DNA from: Bacteroidia bacterium
GTDB taxonomy: Bacteria; Bacteroidota; Bacteroidia; Palsa-965
NCBI GenBank assembly: GCA_025454955.1
Contig: JALONL010000020.1
Span: 1 to 64,000, forward strand
Length of the DNA stretch: 64,000 bases
Direction of reading: 5' to 3'
The first letter of the stretch is position 1. Each line of letters begins with the position of its first letter. Below the pieces are notes generated by a model that was not told the origin of the DNA, searched no databases, and saw only the letters and a list, made by a program, of their open reading frames with translations. Below, piece after piece: positions 1-8,575 of this stretch. A program made the translations under genes and the position numbers.

Positions 1-4
1 TTTT

Positions 5-119
5 GCAAACTCAGTTCAAATTAGCACAACTGTACTCAAACGGGGTTACAAATGTTAAACGCTGAAACCCGCGTGTTTGTTGCATGGTTTTGAACCAATC
101 TGATTTTAGTTGAGTTTGG
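5..119. repeat. Imperfect fold-back (dyad) element
   Basis: The segment 5-24 is an imperfect inverted copy of 100-119 (about 14 of 20 positions pair, including an uninterrupted CAAACTCA/TGAGTTTG core). Inside it CAAAC-GGGGTT near 38-47 faces AAACCC-GTGTTTG near 64-80, so the arms continue inward imperfectly. No reading frame here looks like a gene. It lies directly left of a second fold-back element (140-289). This is non-coding repeat DNA, possibly a decayed MITE; a transposase source is not visible. Confidence 0.5.
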
Positions 120-139
120 CTTTTATTATATAAGGTTCT

Positions 140-289
140 GTTTAAAATTCGTTTTTGAGATTTGTTATGAGCAGATTTTTTCTCAGACAAGGCACCTTTT
201 GCAGGCGATCCTAGGAGAGGATCGACAAAAAAGGTAACGCCGGATGAGGAAAAATGTGCCATAACAAAGCCAAAGGATGAGTTTTAAAC
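140..289. repeat. Long fold-back element, copy 1
   Basis: Arms 140-169 and 260-289 are inverted copies over about 30 nt (roughly 22 pair, with perfect outer GTTTAAAA and inner TTTGTTATG blocks). Further inward AGATTTTTTCTCA pairs with TGAGGAAAAAT, and a tight hairpin CGATCCT-AGGAG-AGGATCG sits at the centre (about 207-225). The left 40 nt (140-179) recur at 40554-40593: the first 20 bases are identical and about 36 of 40 match overall, so this is a dispersed family rather than a local accident. The right arm ends just outside the stop codon of the gene at 296. Confidence 0.6.
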
Positions 290-295
290 TGCCTC

Positions 296-766
296 TTATA
301 GTTCAAGTGCATTTTCGAGCGATACATCCACCACAAAACGCCCGTGCAGCAGGCGGCGGCCAATGAGTACGGGATAACGCATATTGCCCCTGTCGCTGAG
401 CGATACAATGCTGCGTATTACCCGCGAACCCATGCGTATGCGGGTGCGCACAATGTAGCGGAGTTCTTCTTCGCCAAACGAATTGCGCACCTGCTTGCGG
501 TCGAATTGCGTGAAACGGTGTTCGCGGTCCTGATATTCGGGATGCGTTTCGTCGAGCAGGCGGAATACCAGCACGCCGTCTTCGATGCGTACATGGTGGC
601 AGTGCAGGGCCGTGGTGTAAGCCCCGGTGTCGAGTTTGGCGGTGAGCCCGAAAAGGCCGAGTTCGGGAAAGTCAACCCGCTCGCGGCGGCCGGCGGTTTG
701 TTTGGGGCGGACTTTTTTCTTTTTACGCGGTTTCCCGGCAAACTGGTCGGGCGTTTTACTCCACAT
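296..766 (-). CDS. Retropepsin-like RimB / Zn_protease family protein
   Basis: A 156-residue protein. After a Lys/Arg-rich N-terminal tail (residues 11-30) comes a compact beta-rich domain with a DTGA motif at residues 46-49 followed by TTALH, and a YPVLIGRRLL segment near the C-terminus. That pairing is characteristic of the COG4067/PF05618 family ('ATP-dependent zinc protease', often beside RimK-type ligases), whose fold resembles retropepsins. The aspartate of DTGA would be the catalytic residue if it is a protease; that activity is inferred from the family. A TATCTTCG -7-like box lies on the minus strand at 786-793. No RimK ligase gene is present in the window. Confidence 0.8.
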   Translation of the reverse strand: MWSKTPDQFAGKPRKKKKVRPKQTAGRRERVDFPELGLFGLTAKLDTGAYTTALHCHHVRIEDGVLVFRLLDETHPEYQDREHRFTQFDRKQVRNSFGEEELRYIVRTRIRMGSRVIRSIVSLSDRGNMRYPVLIGRRLLHGRFVVDVSLENALEL

Positions 767-935
767 ATATTCAATGTATGTAAAACGAAGATAAGCCGGG
801 CGCAGGGAGCAAACAACATTCGGAGCGGTTAATTTTTGCCGGGGTTCCTTTCCGGTTTATGCGTGAAATTTTCCGGCTGGTGGCAAAGAAATGCGCGCAT
901 GATGCCAATCAGTACAAACATCGGCAAATGCCTTC

Positions 936-943
936 TACCTTTG
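936..943 (+). promoter_or_regulatory. -7 box TACCTTTG, 6 nt before start codon
   Basis: Exact match to the Bacteroidota TAnnTTTG -7 consensus. Only six nucleotides separate it from the ATG at 950, so the expected transcription start falls at or next to the start codon. Confidence 0.6.
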
Positions 944-949
944 CCGCGT

Positions 950-2005
950 ATGCAAAGAGCCGATTATTTAATTGCCGGTCAGGGCCTGTCGGGCAGCATT
1001 CTGGCGCTTACGCTGCTGGAAGCGGGCAAAACGGTGCATGTAATTGATCGTCCCGAACTCTCGGCCAGTTCGCGGGTGGCGGCGGGCATTTACAATCCGT
1101 TTAATTTCCGGCGTATGGTCAATACATGGGAAGCCGAAACCGTGGCGCCCTTTGCCACCGCCTTTTACCGCCGTGCCGAACAAACGCTGGGCGCATCCTT
1201 CCATCAAAGCCGCCCGGTATGGAAAATACTGGCCGATGCCGGCGAACGCGCCCTCTGGCAAAAAGCCTGCGCCGAACGCACCGGCCTTTTTGCACAGCCC
1301 GAATTGCTCGAAAGTCCGCAGCCCCAGGCATTGTATACGCCGCACGGCATAGGCGTGGTAAACGGCTCGGGAAGCATAGACACGGTGGCTTTTATTACGG
1401 CTGTAAAACAACTCCTGCGGCAAAAAGGCGCACTCACCGAAGCTGTGTTCGACGAAACACGGCTTCGCATACATCCCGATGGCGTGGAGTACAACGGCCA
1501 GCTTGCCGCCCGCCGTTTTGTAAACTGCCAGGGCCACCTGGCGGCGCAAACCGCGTTGTTTGCATTCCTCCCGCTGCGCCCCATGAAAGGCGAGGTGCTG
1601 CACCTGCACATTGCCGGCTTAACCACCGATGCTGTGCTCAATCGCGGCGCCTACCTGCTGCCGCTGGGCAATCAGCAATTCATTTGCGGAGCCACCTACG
1701 AAGCCGGCCAAACCACCGAAACCACCACCGAAACTGCCCGCACCGAAATGCTGGGCAAATTAGCCAAATTTATAACCGCGCCTATTACCGTAAACGCACA
1801 GTTTGCCGGTGTGCGTCCGGCAGTAAAAGACCGCCGCCCGCTGCTGGGCGTGCATCCGCAGCACGGGGCACTGGCCGTGTTTAATGGCATGGGAAGCAAG
1901 GCCGCCATGCTGGCTCCGTGGTTAGCCACACAGTTGCTGGCGCACCTCGAAAACAATACGCCTTTACCGGCCGAAGTAAATCTAAACCGCTTTACGCGAA
2001 ACTGA
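950..2005 (+). CDS. FAD-dependent oxidoreductase (DadA/ThiO-like)
   Basis: A 351-residue flavoprotein. An N-terminal Rossmann motif GxGxxG (G10, G12, G15) binds the ADP part of FAD, a mid-region beta-sheet ends in the MKGEVLHLH segment, and the C-terminal GVRPAVKDRRPLLG...GMGSKAAMLAPWLA block is typical of the DAO-fold family (glycine oxidase, D-amino-acid dehydrogenase). The frame is open upstream to a TTG at 836, but the ATG at 950 places the Rossmann strand at residue 5, as expected, and follows a TACCTTTG box. The substrate cannot be read from sequence; oxidation of an amine or amino acid is the family-level guess. It precedes the macroglobulin gene by 86 nt with no terminator seen. Confidence 0.8.
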   Translation: MQRADYLIAGQGLSGSILALTLLEAGKTVHVIDRPELSASSRVAAGIYNPFNFRRMVNTWEAETVAPFATAFYRRAEQTLGASFHQSRPVWKILADAGERALWQKACAERTGLFAQPELLESPQPQALYTPHGIGVVNGSGSIDTVAFITAVKQLLRQKGALTEAVFDETRLRIHPDGVEYNGQLAARRFVNCQGHLAAQTALFAFLPLRPMKGEVLHLHIAGLTTDAVLNRGAYLLPLGNQQFICGATYEAGQTTETTTETARTEMLGKLAKFITAPITVNAQFAGVRPAVKDRRPLLGVHPQHGALAVFNGMGSKAAMLAPWLATQLLAHLENNTPLPAEVNLNRFTRN

Positions 2006-2091
2006 TGTTTTTTTCACGCCGTTAGCTGTGGAAATTGCCCTAACATTGCATCGTCTTGTCAAATCATTTTTCCTGATTGTCGGATAAACCT

Positions 2092-5000
2092 ATGGATACA
2101 TTGTCAAACGTGCCGGATTCCGGCATACCTGTTTCTCCCGCGCTGCGCTCGGGCCGTGCGGCCCGCTGGTTGGTGGCGGTGGTTATGATTGTGGCCGGGC
2201 TTGCCTGGTTTTTCTCGTCGTCAAACGCCAATGCCGAACCTATGCTGAACTTTAAGCCGGGCAACAACTACGAAGCCGACTGGCTCAAGGTTGATTCGCT
2301 CACCGAACAGGGCCTGTACAAATCGGCACTCGATCTGAGCAATGCCATTTTCGAAAAGGCCAAAAAAGAAAACAATGCCGCGCAGCAGGTAAAAGCGCTC
2401 ATGTATCGCTTCCGCCTTTCGCAAAATTTCGAAGAATACAGCGAGCAAAAAGCCATAAACGACCTGCGTGCCGAAATTGCCGTGGCCAAATTTCCGGTAA
2501 AACCCGTGCTGCAAAGTGTGCTGGCTAATCTCTACTGGCAATATTACGAGCAACATCGCTGGGAGTTTTCGCAACGCTCGGCCATTGCAGGCAACAAGGA
2601 AGACGATATTGCCACCTGGGATTTGAAAACCCTCGTGCAGCACACCATTAAAGAACACGAAGCCTCGCTGCAAAACCCCGACAGCCTGCAGATTGCCCCG
2701 CGCGAAGTGTTTTTGCCCGTGTACGAACAGGGCGACAAAGAATCGGCCGCACTGCGTCCCACGCTTTACGATTTTCTCGTTCACCGCGCCATCGACTTTT
2801 ACAGCAACGAAGAAGCCGGTGTAACACGCCCCGCCGAGCGTTTCATTCTCGATCAGGACAATTACTTCGGCAAGGCCGATGAGTTTGTGAAACTCAACCC
2901 GGCCAACCCCGATTCGCTGGCGATGAAATACTACGCTTTCCGCCATTACCAGCAACTTCTCAAATTCCGCCTGGCCGACAAAAACAATGTGGATGCCTAC
3001 ATTGATGCCGACCTGAAACGCCTGCAATTTGTGCATACAAACAGCGTAAGCGATTTGCGCGATGAATTGTTCCGCACCTCGCTTTCGCAACTGGCTGCTT
3101 CATACCCTTCATCGCCCGTTTCTACCGATGTAATGTATGTGCTGGCCCGCCACTACCAGTCGAAAGCCGAACCCGGCACCGATGCTTCGGCCCCCGAACG
3201 CGGCTACATGAAAAAAGCCGTGGAAATTTGCCGCGAAGCCGTGGCACGTGCGCCCAAATCGCAGGGCGGTTTAAATTGCCTCGCGCTCGAAAATGAAATT
3301 GCCCGGAAATCATTCACCTTCACCGGCGAAACTACCGTGGTGCCCGATCAGGTATCGCGCATCAGAACCGAATGGCGGAACCTTACTCAAATGTATTTCC
3401 GCATTGTGCCCGATAAAGTGGATGTAAACAATCCCGAATCTTTCGACACCGAGCGCGAACGCATAACAGATTATCTGAAACGCAAACCGGTAACAAACTG
3501 GGAACAAACTTTCCCCGACGAGGGCGACTACCTCACACACAGTGCCGACATAAAAATACCCGCACTGCCGGCTGGCGATTACATAATTCTCGCTTCCTAC
3601 AAATCAGATTTCCCCATTGATACCAACGCCATTGCCTATCGCCAGCTCAATGTATCGGAAATAAGCAATGTAAGCCGCCGCATGGAAAACGGCAGCGAAG
3701 AAGTGCTCGTGCTCAACCGCCGCACCGGTGCGCCCATGGCCGGTGTTACTGCGCATGTATGGCAGCAGGAATACAGCTATATAAACCGCCGATACGTATA
3801 TCGCAAAGTCGAAACACAGAAAACAAACGAGGCAGGATTTATTACCATTTCTGCCCGTTCGGATAACGGCGCAACGCATGTGGTGGAACTCATAAGCGGT
3901 AAAAACCGCACACTCTCCGAAAACTTTTACCTCTATAAAAGTTATCGCACCCCGAGGCGCATGGATATTCAAACCTTCTTCTTTACCGATCGTTCCATCT
4001 ACCGCCCCGGCCAAACGGTTTATTTCAAAGCCATAAGTATTGAAACCGATGGCAATAAAACCAACCTGCTTACCAATCGTGAGGAAGCTATTGTGCTTAA
4101 AGATGCAAACTATCAGGATGTAAGTTTGCTGCAGCTTACCACCAATAAATATGGTTCGGTGAGCGGTTCGTTTGTATTGCCCATGTCGGGAATTACGGGG
4201 CAGTATCATTTACAGGCGGCGCACGGTTCTTCTTATTTTTCGGTGGAAGAATACAAACGTCCCAAGTTTGAAGTAACCACCGAACCGGTAAAAGGCAGCT
4301 ACCGCCTCAACGATAAAGTGGAAATTACCGGCAAAGCCAAAACCTATTCGGGCGCTGTGGTGGATAATGCCGAAGTGCAGTACCGCATTGTGCGCAACGT
4401 GAGTTTCCCGTGGTGGTGGTATTCGTGGTACGGCTGGGGACGAGGCTACAACCGTGGCACCGAAGCCGAAATTGCTTCGGGCAAAGTAACCACCAACGAT
4501 ACCGGCGGCTTTGTAATTCCCTTTACCGCACTGCCCGACCGCACCGTGCAGCGCAAGAGCAGCCCTACATTCAATTACACCATTTACATTGATGTAACCG
4601 ACCAGAGCGGCGAAACGCAGAGCACTACCTCGTATGTAAACGTGGGCTACAAAGCACTCAACATAACCATAGGTGTGGGCGAGCAATACAGTATGCAGGA
4701 CACGGCGGGCATTGCGCTCACGGTGGCCAATTTAATGGGCACACCCGAAAAGGCCGAGGTAAAACTAAGCGTGACCCAGCTCGAAGCACCCAAACGCCAG
4801 TACCGAAGCCGCCTCGAACAGCCCTGCGACAAACAGCTTTACACCGAAGCCGAATGGTTTGCGATGTTTCCCAACGATCCGTACAAAGACGAACACCTTA
4901 TCCGCAACTGGAAACAGGGCGCAGTGGTGTTTACCAAAACCATTAACTCCGATAAAGAGAAACGGGTAAAACTTGCCGGGAAAGAAAAGTGGAAGGCTGG

Positions 5001-8000
5001 CACCTATAAAATAGAAGCGGTAACCACCGATAAATTTGGGGAGGAAGTAAAAGAAGTACGTTACTTCACCCTGTTCAGCGAAACGGGCAAGGAAGCGCCC
5101 GAAGCCGAAAACCCTTTCTGGCTTGAAACGCTGAAAACCGATTGCAAGCCCGGCGAAAAAGCCACCTTCCTGCTGGGTACTACGGCCAAAGATGTGCAGG
5201 TGCTTTACGAAATTGAACACCAGTACAAGATCGTAAGCCGCCAGTGGCTGAAGATGAGCAACGAGCAACGCCGCATTGAAATTCCGGTAGAAGAAAAACA
5301 CCGGGGCAATTTTGCCGTGCATGTGCTGATGATGGTAAACGGCCGCGTTCATCACTCCGACCAAACCATTTATGTAGGCTGGGAAAGCAAGTCGCTGGAT
5401 ATTAAACTGGCCACATTCCGCGATAAGATGAAGCCCGGTGCTCCCGAAGAATGGAGGCTTACGGTAAAAGGAATGAACGGCGAAAAAATGATGGCCGAAA
5501 TGGTGGCCGCCATGTACGATGCCTCGCTTGATGCTTTCCGCGGACATGGCTGGGATTTTGGTGTGTGGCGCAGTTACTACGACTCACACTACTGGAACAC
5601 GAGCCATGCCGCCACTACGCGCACTGCCTCGGGCTGGGTTGGCGAAAAATGGTATAAGCCAACGAGCTATCATTTCCGCGAGTATGATGTGTTGAGTACG
5701 TTTGGGTTTTATATGGGGGCTAATTATGGGTATTTCTCTTACCGTGAAGGATTATCATTAATTCCTGGTCATGCCATGTCTGTGGACGATGTGATGGAGG
5801 AAAAGGAATCAACTGATGGTGACACAAAAAGCCTGAACGCCAAACCTGCTCCCAAAGCTAAACTGGCATTGACAAGAGCTGAACCAGCACAGGCCACGAC
5901 CGCATACGATGCGGTGGGTGACAAAAAGAACGAAGATCAGCGTGGAGCCGGGCAGGAGCAAGCGCAAACCGGTTCGGGCGAAACCACCGCAGGGTTGCAG
6001 CAGGTAAAAGCGCGTACCAACCTGGGCGAAACGGCGTTCTTCTTCCCGAACCTCGAAACCGATGCCGAGGGCAATGTGGTACTCAAATTCACCGCGCCCG
6101 AAGCATTGACACGCTGGCGTTTCATGGCCTTTGCACATACCACCGATTTGCATTACGCACAAATTTCGCGCGAGGTGGTGACACAGAAAGAACTTATGGT
6201 AATGCCCAACGTACCTCGCTTCCTGCGCGAGAACGATAAAATTACCATCACCTCAAAAATTGCCAACCTCTCCGACAAAGACCTGAGCGGCACCGCACAA
6301 CTCATGCTCTTTGATGCACTGAGCATGAAGCCTGTGGATACGCAAATGGGCAACACGGCTGCGGTGGTTAATTTCAGTGCCAAAAAAGGACAAAGCACCG
6401 CCGCAAGCTGGAACATCACCATTCCCGAAGGCATGGGTGCCGTGCAATACCGCGTGGTGGCCGTGGCCGGCAATTTCAGCGATGGCGAAGAAGCCTCGCT
6501 GCCGGTGCTCACCAACCGTATGCTGGTTACCGAAACAATGCCCCTGCCCATAAACGGCGGGCAAAACAAAGAGTTCCGTTTCGATAAGCTGCTGGCTTCG
6601 GGCAAAGGCTCAACCACACTGCGCAGCCACCGCCTCACGCTTGAGTTTACTTCAAACCCGGCATGGTACGGCGTACAGTCGCTGCCTTACCTTATTGAGT
6701 TTCCGTACGAATGTGCCGAACAAACATTCAGCCGTTTTTATGCCAACAGCATTGCCACACACGTAGCCAACTCGTCGCCCAAAATACGCGCCGTGTTTGA
6801 TGCGTGGAAAAACCAAAGCCCCGATGCGTTTCTGAGCAACCTCGAAAAAAATCAGGAACTCAAAGCACTGGTGCTCGAAGAAACACCGTGGGTGCTGCAG
6901 GCCAACAACGAGTCGGAGCGTAAACGCCGTGTAGGTATGCTGTTTGAAGTAAACCGCATGGCTGCCGAGCAGCAACGTGCACTGCGCCAGCTCAACAAAA
7001 TGCAGGTGAGCAACGGCGGCTGGCCCTGGTTTGAAGGCATGCCCGACGACCGCTACATTACCCAGCACATCATTACCGGCATGGGGCATCTCGATCATCT
7101 CAAAGTAAAATCGGTACGCGATGACCGCAGCACCTGGAACATGGTTACCGACGGCATCCGCTACCTCGATGCCCGCATTGTGGAAGACCTGCGCGATATA
7201 CGCAAATACGATAAAGAGTATCTCAAGAATAATCACCTCGGCTATTTGCAGGTGCAGTACCTCTATGCCCGCAGCTACTTTAAAGATGTGGAGATGGACA
7301 ACAAAACCAAGGAAGCGTTTGATTACTTCTTTGGTCAGGCTCAGAAATACTGGCTCCAGCAGCCGCGCTACATGCAGGGTATGCTGGCCTTGTGCCTGCA
7401 CCGCTACGACGATAAGAAAACGCCAACCGCCATTATGAAATCGCTCAAGGAAACTGCGCTCACCAGCGAAGAAATGGGCATGTACTGGAAAGACAATGCC
7501 GGTTGGTACTGGTATCAGGCTCCCATTGAAGCGCAGGCGGTAATGATTGAAGCCTTTGACGAAGTAGCCAACGACCAGAAATCGGTTGATGCGCTGCGTG
7601 TGTGGCTGCTTAAAAACAAGCAAACCAACGACTGGCGCACCACCAAAGCCACCGCCGAAGCCTGCTACGCCCTGCTGCTGCGCGGCACCGATTTGCTGGC
7701 CACCGAATCAGACGTAAGCATTGTAATCGGTAACATGCCTGTTGATCCGAAAAAGCTCGACACGCCCGTGGAAGCCGGCACCGGCTATTTCAAAACAAGC
7801 TGGAGCGGCGGCGAGATAAAGCCCGAAATGGGCAATATCAAAGTAAGCAAAGCCGGCCCGGGCGTATCGTGGGGCGCGGTGTACTGGCAGTATTTCGAGC
7901 AGCTCGACAAGATTACTCCTGCACAAACACCGCTGCAGCTTAAAAAGCAACTGTACCGTGTGCGCAACACCGCATCGGGCCCGGTGCTTGATGCCATTAC

Positions 8001-8352
8001 CGAAACCACCGTGCTAAAACCCGGCGACAAAATTCGTGTACGCATCGAACTCCGCAACGACCGCGATATGGAATACGTACATCTCAAAGACATGCGTGCA
8101 TCGGGCTTTGAGCCGGTAAATGTGCTTTCGCAGTACAAGTACCAGGACGGATTCGGCTACTACGAAAGCACCCGCGATGCAGCCACCAATTTCTTCATAG
8201 GCTGGCTGCCCAAAGGCGTACACATTTTCGAATATCCGCTGGTAGTGGCCCTCGCCGGCGATTTTTCAAACGGCATTACCTCCGCGCAGTGCATGTATGC
8301 ACCCGAGTTTGCCGCACACAGCGCAGGCATACGGGTAAGGGTGGAACGCTAA
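2092..8352 (+). CDS. Bacterial alpha-2-macroglobulin family protein
   Basis: A 2086-residue envelope protein. A single hydrophobic anchor or signal (WLVAVVMIVAGLAWFF) follows a short cytoplasmic tail. A helical/TPR-like N-terminal region (to about residue 480) is followed by macroglobulin domains: MG2-type 'DRSIYRPGQTVYFKA' near 640, a W/Y/G-rich insert near 770, and the A2M block 'ETAFFFPNLETDAEGN' near 1315. The thioester motif is intact: C1541-A-E-Q, followed by an alpha/alpha toroid TED and a C-terminal receptor-like domain. The family traps proteases that cleave a bait region, here probably the low-complexity stretch at residues 1226-1306. The start is ATG 2092 (an in-frame TTG lies at 2077). 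The usual partner pbpC is absent next to it. A strong terminator follows. Confidence 0.93.
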   Translation: MDTLSNVPDSGIPVSPALRSGRAARWLVAVVMIVAGLAWFFSSSNANAEPMLNFKPGNNYEADWLKVDSLTEQGLYKSALDLSNAIFEKAKKENNAAQQVKALMYRFRLSQNFEEYSEQKAINDLRAEIAVAKFPVKPVLQSVLANLYWQYYEQHRWEFSQRSAIAGNKEDDIATWDLKTLVQHTIKEHEASLQNPDSLQIAPREVFLPVYEQGDKESAALRPTLYDFLVHRAIDFYSNEEAGVTRPAERFILDQDNYFGKADEFVKLNPANPDSLAMKYYAFRHYQQLLKFRLADKNNVDAYIDADLKRLQFVHTNSVSDLRDELFRTSLSQLAASYPSSPVSTDVMYVLARHYQSKAEPGTDASAPERGYMKKAVEICREAVARAPKSQGGLNCLALENEIARKSFTFTGETTVVPDQVSRIRTEWRNLTQMYFRIVPDKVDVNNPESFDTERERITDYLKRKPVTNWEQTFPDEGDYLTHSADIKIPALPAGDYIILASYKSDFPIDTNAIAYRQLNVSEISNVSRRMENGSEEVLVLNRRTGAPMAGVTAHVWQQEYSYINRRYVYRKVETQKTNEAGFITISARSDNGATHVVELISGKNRTLSENFYLYKSYRTPRRMDIQTFFFTDRSIYRPGQTVYFKAISIETDGNKTNLLTNREEAIVLKDANYQDVSLLQLTTNKYGSVSGSFVLPMSGITGQYHLQAAHGSSYFSVEEYKRPKFEVTTEPVKGSYRLNDKVEITGKAKTYSGAVVDNAEVQYRIVRNVSFPWWWYSWYGWGRGYNRGTEAEIASGKVTTNDTGGFVIPFTALPDRTVQRKSSPTFNYTIYIDVTDQSGETQSTTSYVNVGYKALNITIGVGEQYSMQDTAGIALTVANLMGTPEKAEVKLSVTQLEAPKRQYRSRLEQPCDKQLYTEAEWFAMFPNDPYKDEHLIRNWKQGAVVFTKTINSDKEKRVKLAGKEKWKAGTYKIEAVTTDKFGEEVKEVRYFTLFSETGKEAPEAENPFWLETLKTDCKPGEKATFLLGTTAKDVQVLYEIEHQYKIVSRQWLKMSNEQRRIEIPVEEKHRGNFAVHVLMMVNGRVHHSDQTIYVGWESKSLDIKLATFRDKMKPGAPEEWRLTVKGMNGEKMMAEMVAAMYDASLDAFRGHGWDFGVWRSYYDSHYWNTSHAATTRTASGWVGEKWYKPTSYHFREYDVLSTFGFYMGANYGYFSYREGLSLIPGHAMSVDDVMEEKESTDGDTKSLNAKPAPKAKLALTRAEPAQATTAYDAVGDKKNEDQRGAGQEQAQTGSGETTAGLQQVKARTNLGETAFFFPNLETDAEGNVVLKFTAPEALTRWRFMAFAHTTDLHYAQISREVVTQKELMVMPNVPRFLRENDKITITSKIANLSDKDLSGTAQLMLFDALSMKPVDTQMGNTAAVVNFSAKKGQSTAASWNITIPEGMGAVQYRVVAVAGNFSDGEEASLPVLTNRMLVTETMPLPINGGQNKEFRFDKLLASGKGSTTLRSHRLTLEFTSNPAWYGVQSLPYLIEFPYECAEQTFSRFYANSIATHVANSSPKIRAVFDAWKNQSPDAFLSNLEKNQELKALVLEETPWVLQANNESERKRRVGMLFEVNRMAAEQQRALRQLNKMQVSNGGWPWFEGMPDDRYITQHIITGMGHLDHLKVKSVRDDRSTWNMVTDGIRYLDARIVEDLRDIRKYDKEYLKNNHLGYLQVQYLYARSYFKDVEMDNKTKEAFDYFFGQAQKYWLQQPRYMQGMLALCLHRYDDKKTPTAIMKSLKETALTSEEMGMYWKDNAGWYWYQAPIEAQAVMIEAFDEVANDQKSVDALRVWLLKNKQTNDWRTTKATAEACYALLLRGTDLLATESDVSIVIGNMPVDPKKLDTPVEAGTGYFKTSWSGGEIKPEMGNIKVSKAGPGVSWGAVYWQYFEQLDKITPAQTPLQLKKQLYRVRNTASGPVLDAITETTVLKPGDKIRVRIELRNDRDMEYVHLKDMRASGFEPVNVLSQYKYQDGFGYYESTRDAATNFFIGWLPKGVHIFEYPLVVALAGDFSNGITSAQCMYAPEFAAHSAGIRVRVER

Positions 8353-8387
8353 CAGACCGGCGCGACCTCTGATTTTCCGAAACTATC

Positions 8388-8435
8388 AATAACGACAATT
8401 CATTCAGAATAAAATCCGGGTGAATTGTCGTTATT
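8388..8435. terminator. Hairpin terminator after the macroglobulin gene
   Basis: Perfect 15-bp inverted repeat (8388-8402 with 8421-8435, AATAACGACAATTCA and complement) followed by CTTTTTT. It closes the macroglobulin transcript and insulates the AbiE locus. Confidence 0.85.
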
Positions 8436-8440
8436 CTTTT

Positions 8441-8541
8441 TTATTGACGATATATAGTTTATAATAATATGAAAGCCAGCTATATATGTAAATTACACAG
8501 AGGCTTTGTCGTGAAAAATGAGTACTATATATTGTCAATAA
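8441..8541. promoter_or_regulatory. Widely spaced 18-bp inverted repeat, probable AbiEi operator
   Basis: TTATTGACGATATATAGT at 8441-8458 is repeated in inverse orientation at 8524-8541 with a single mismatch; the arms are 65 nt apart. They lie directly upstream of the AbiEi gene. In studied type IV AbiE systems the antitoxin AbiEi binds inverted repeats in its own promoter and represses the operon, so these arms are the natural candidate sites. The binding itself is inferred. Confidence 0.6.
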
Positions 8542-8564
8542 TTTTTAAATTTGACAAAAATTTG

Positions 8565-8572
8565 TATATTTG
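8565..8572 (+). promoter_or_regulatory. -7 box TATATTTG abutting the AbiEi start
   Basis: Exact TAnnTTTG match. The in-frame TTG at 8570 lies inside the box, so it is unlikely to be the translation start; the GTG at 8576 follows by 3 nt. No convincing -33 element is visible. Confidence 0.45.
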
Positions 8573-8575
8573 AGG

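Noticed and set aside
968..1609. Minus-strand frame opposite the FAD oxidoreductase
   Set aside because: It lies entirely inside the recognised gene and has no independent signal.
8469..8573. A 34-codon open frame (starts MKASYICKLHRG) between the terminator and AbiEi
   Set aside because: It covers the right arm of the inverted repeat and the promoter box, and its product has no recognisable pattern. Probably chance.
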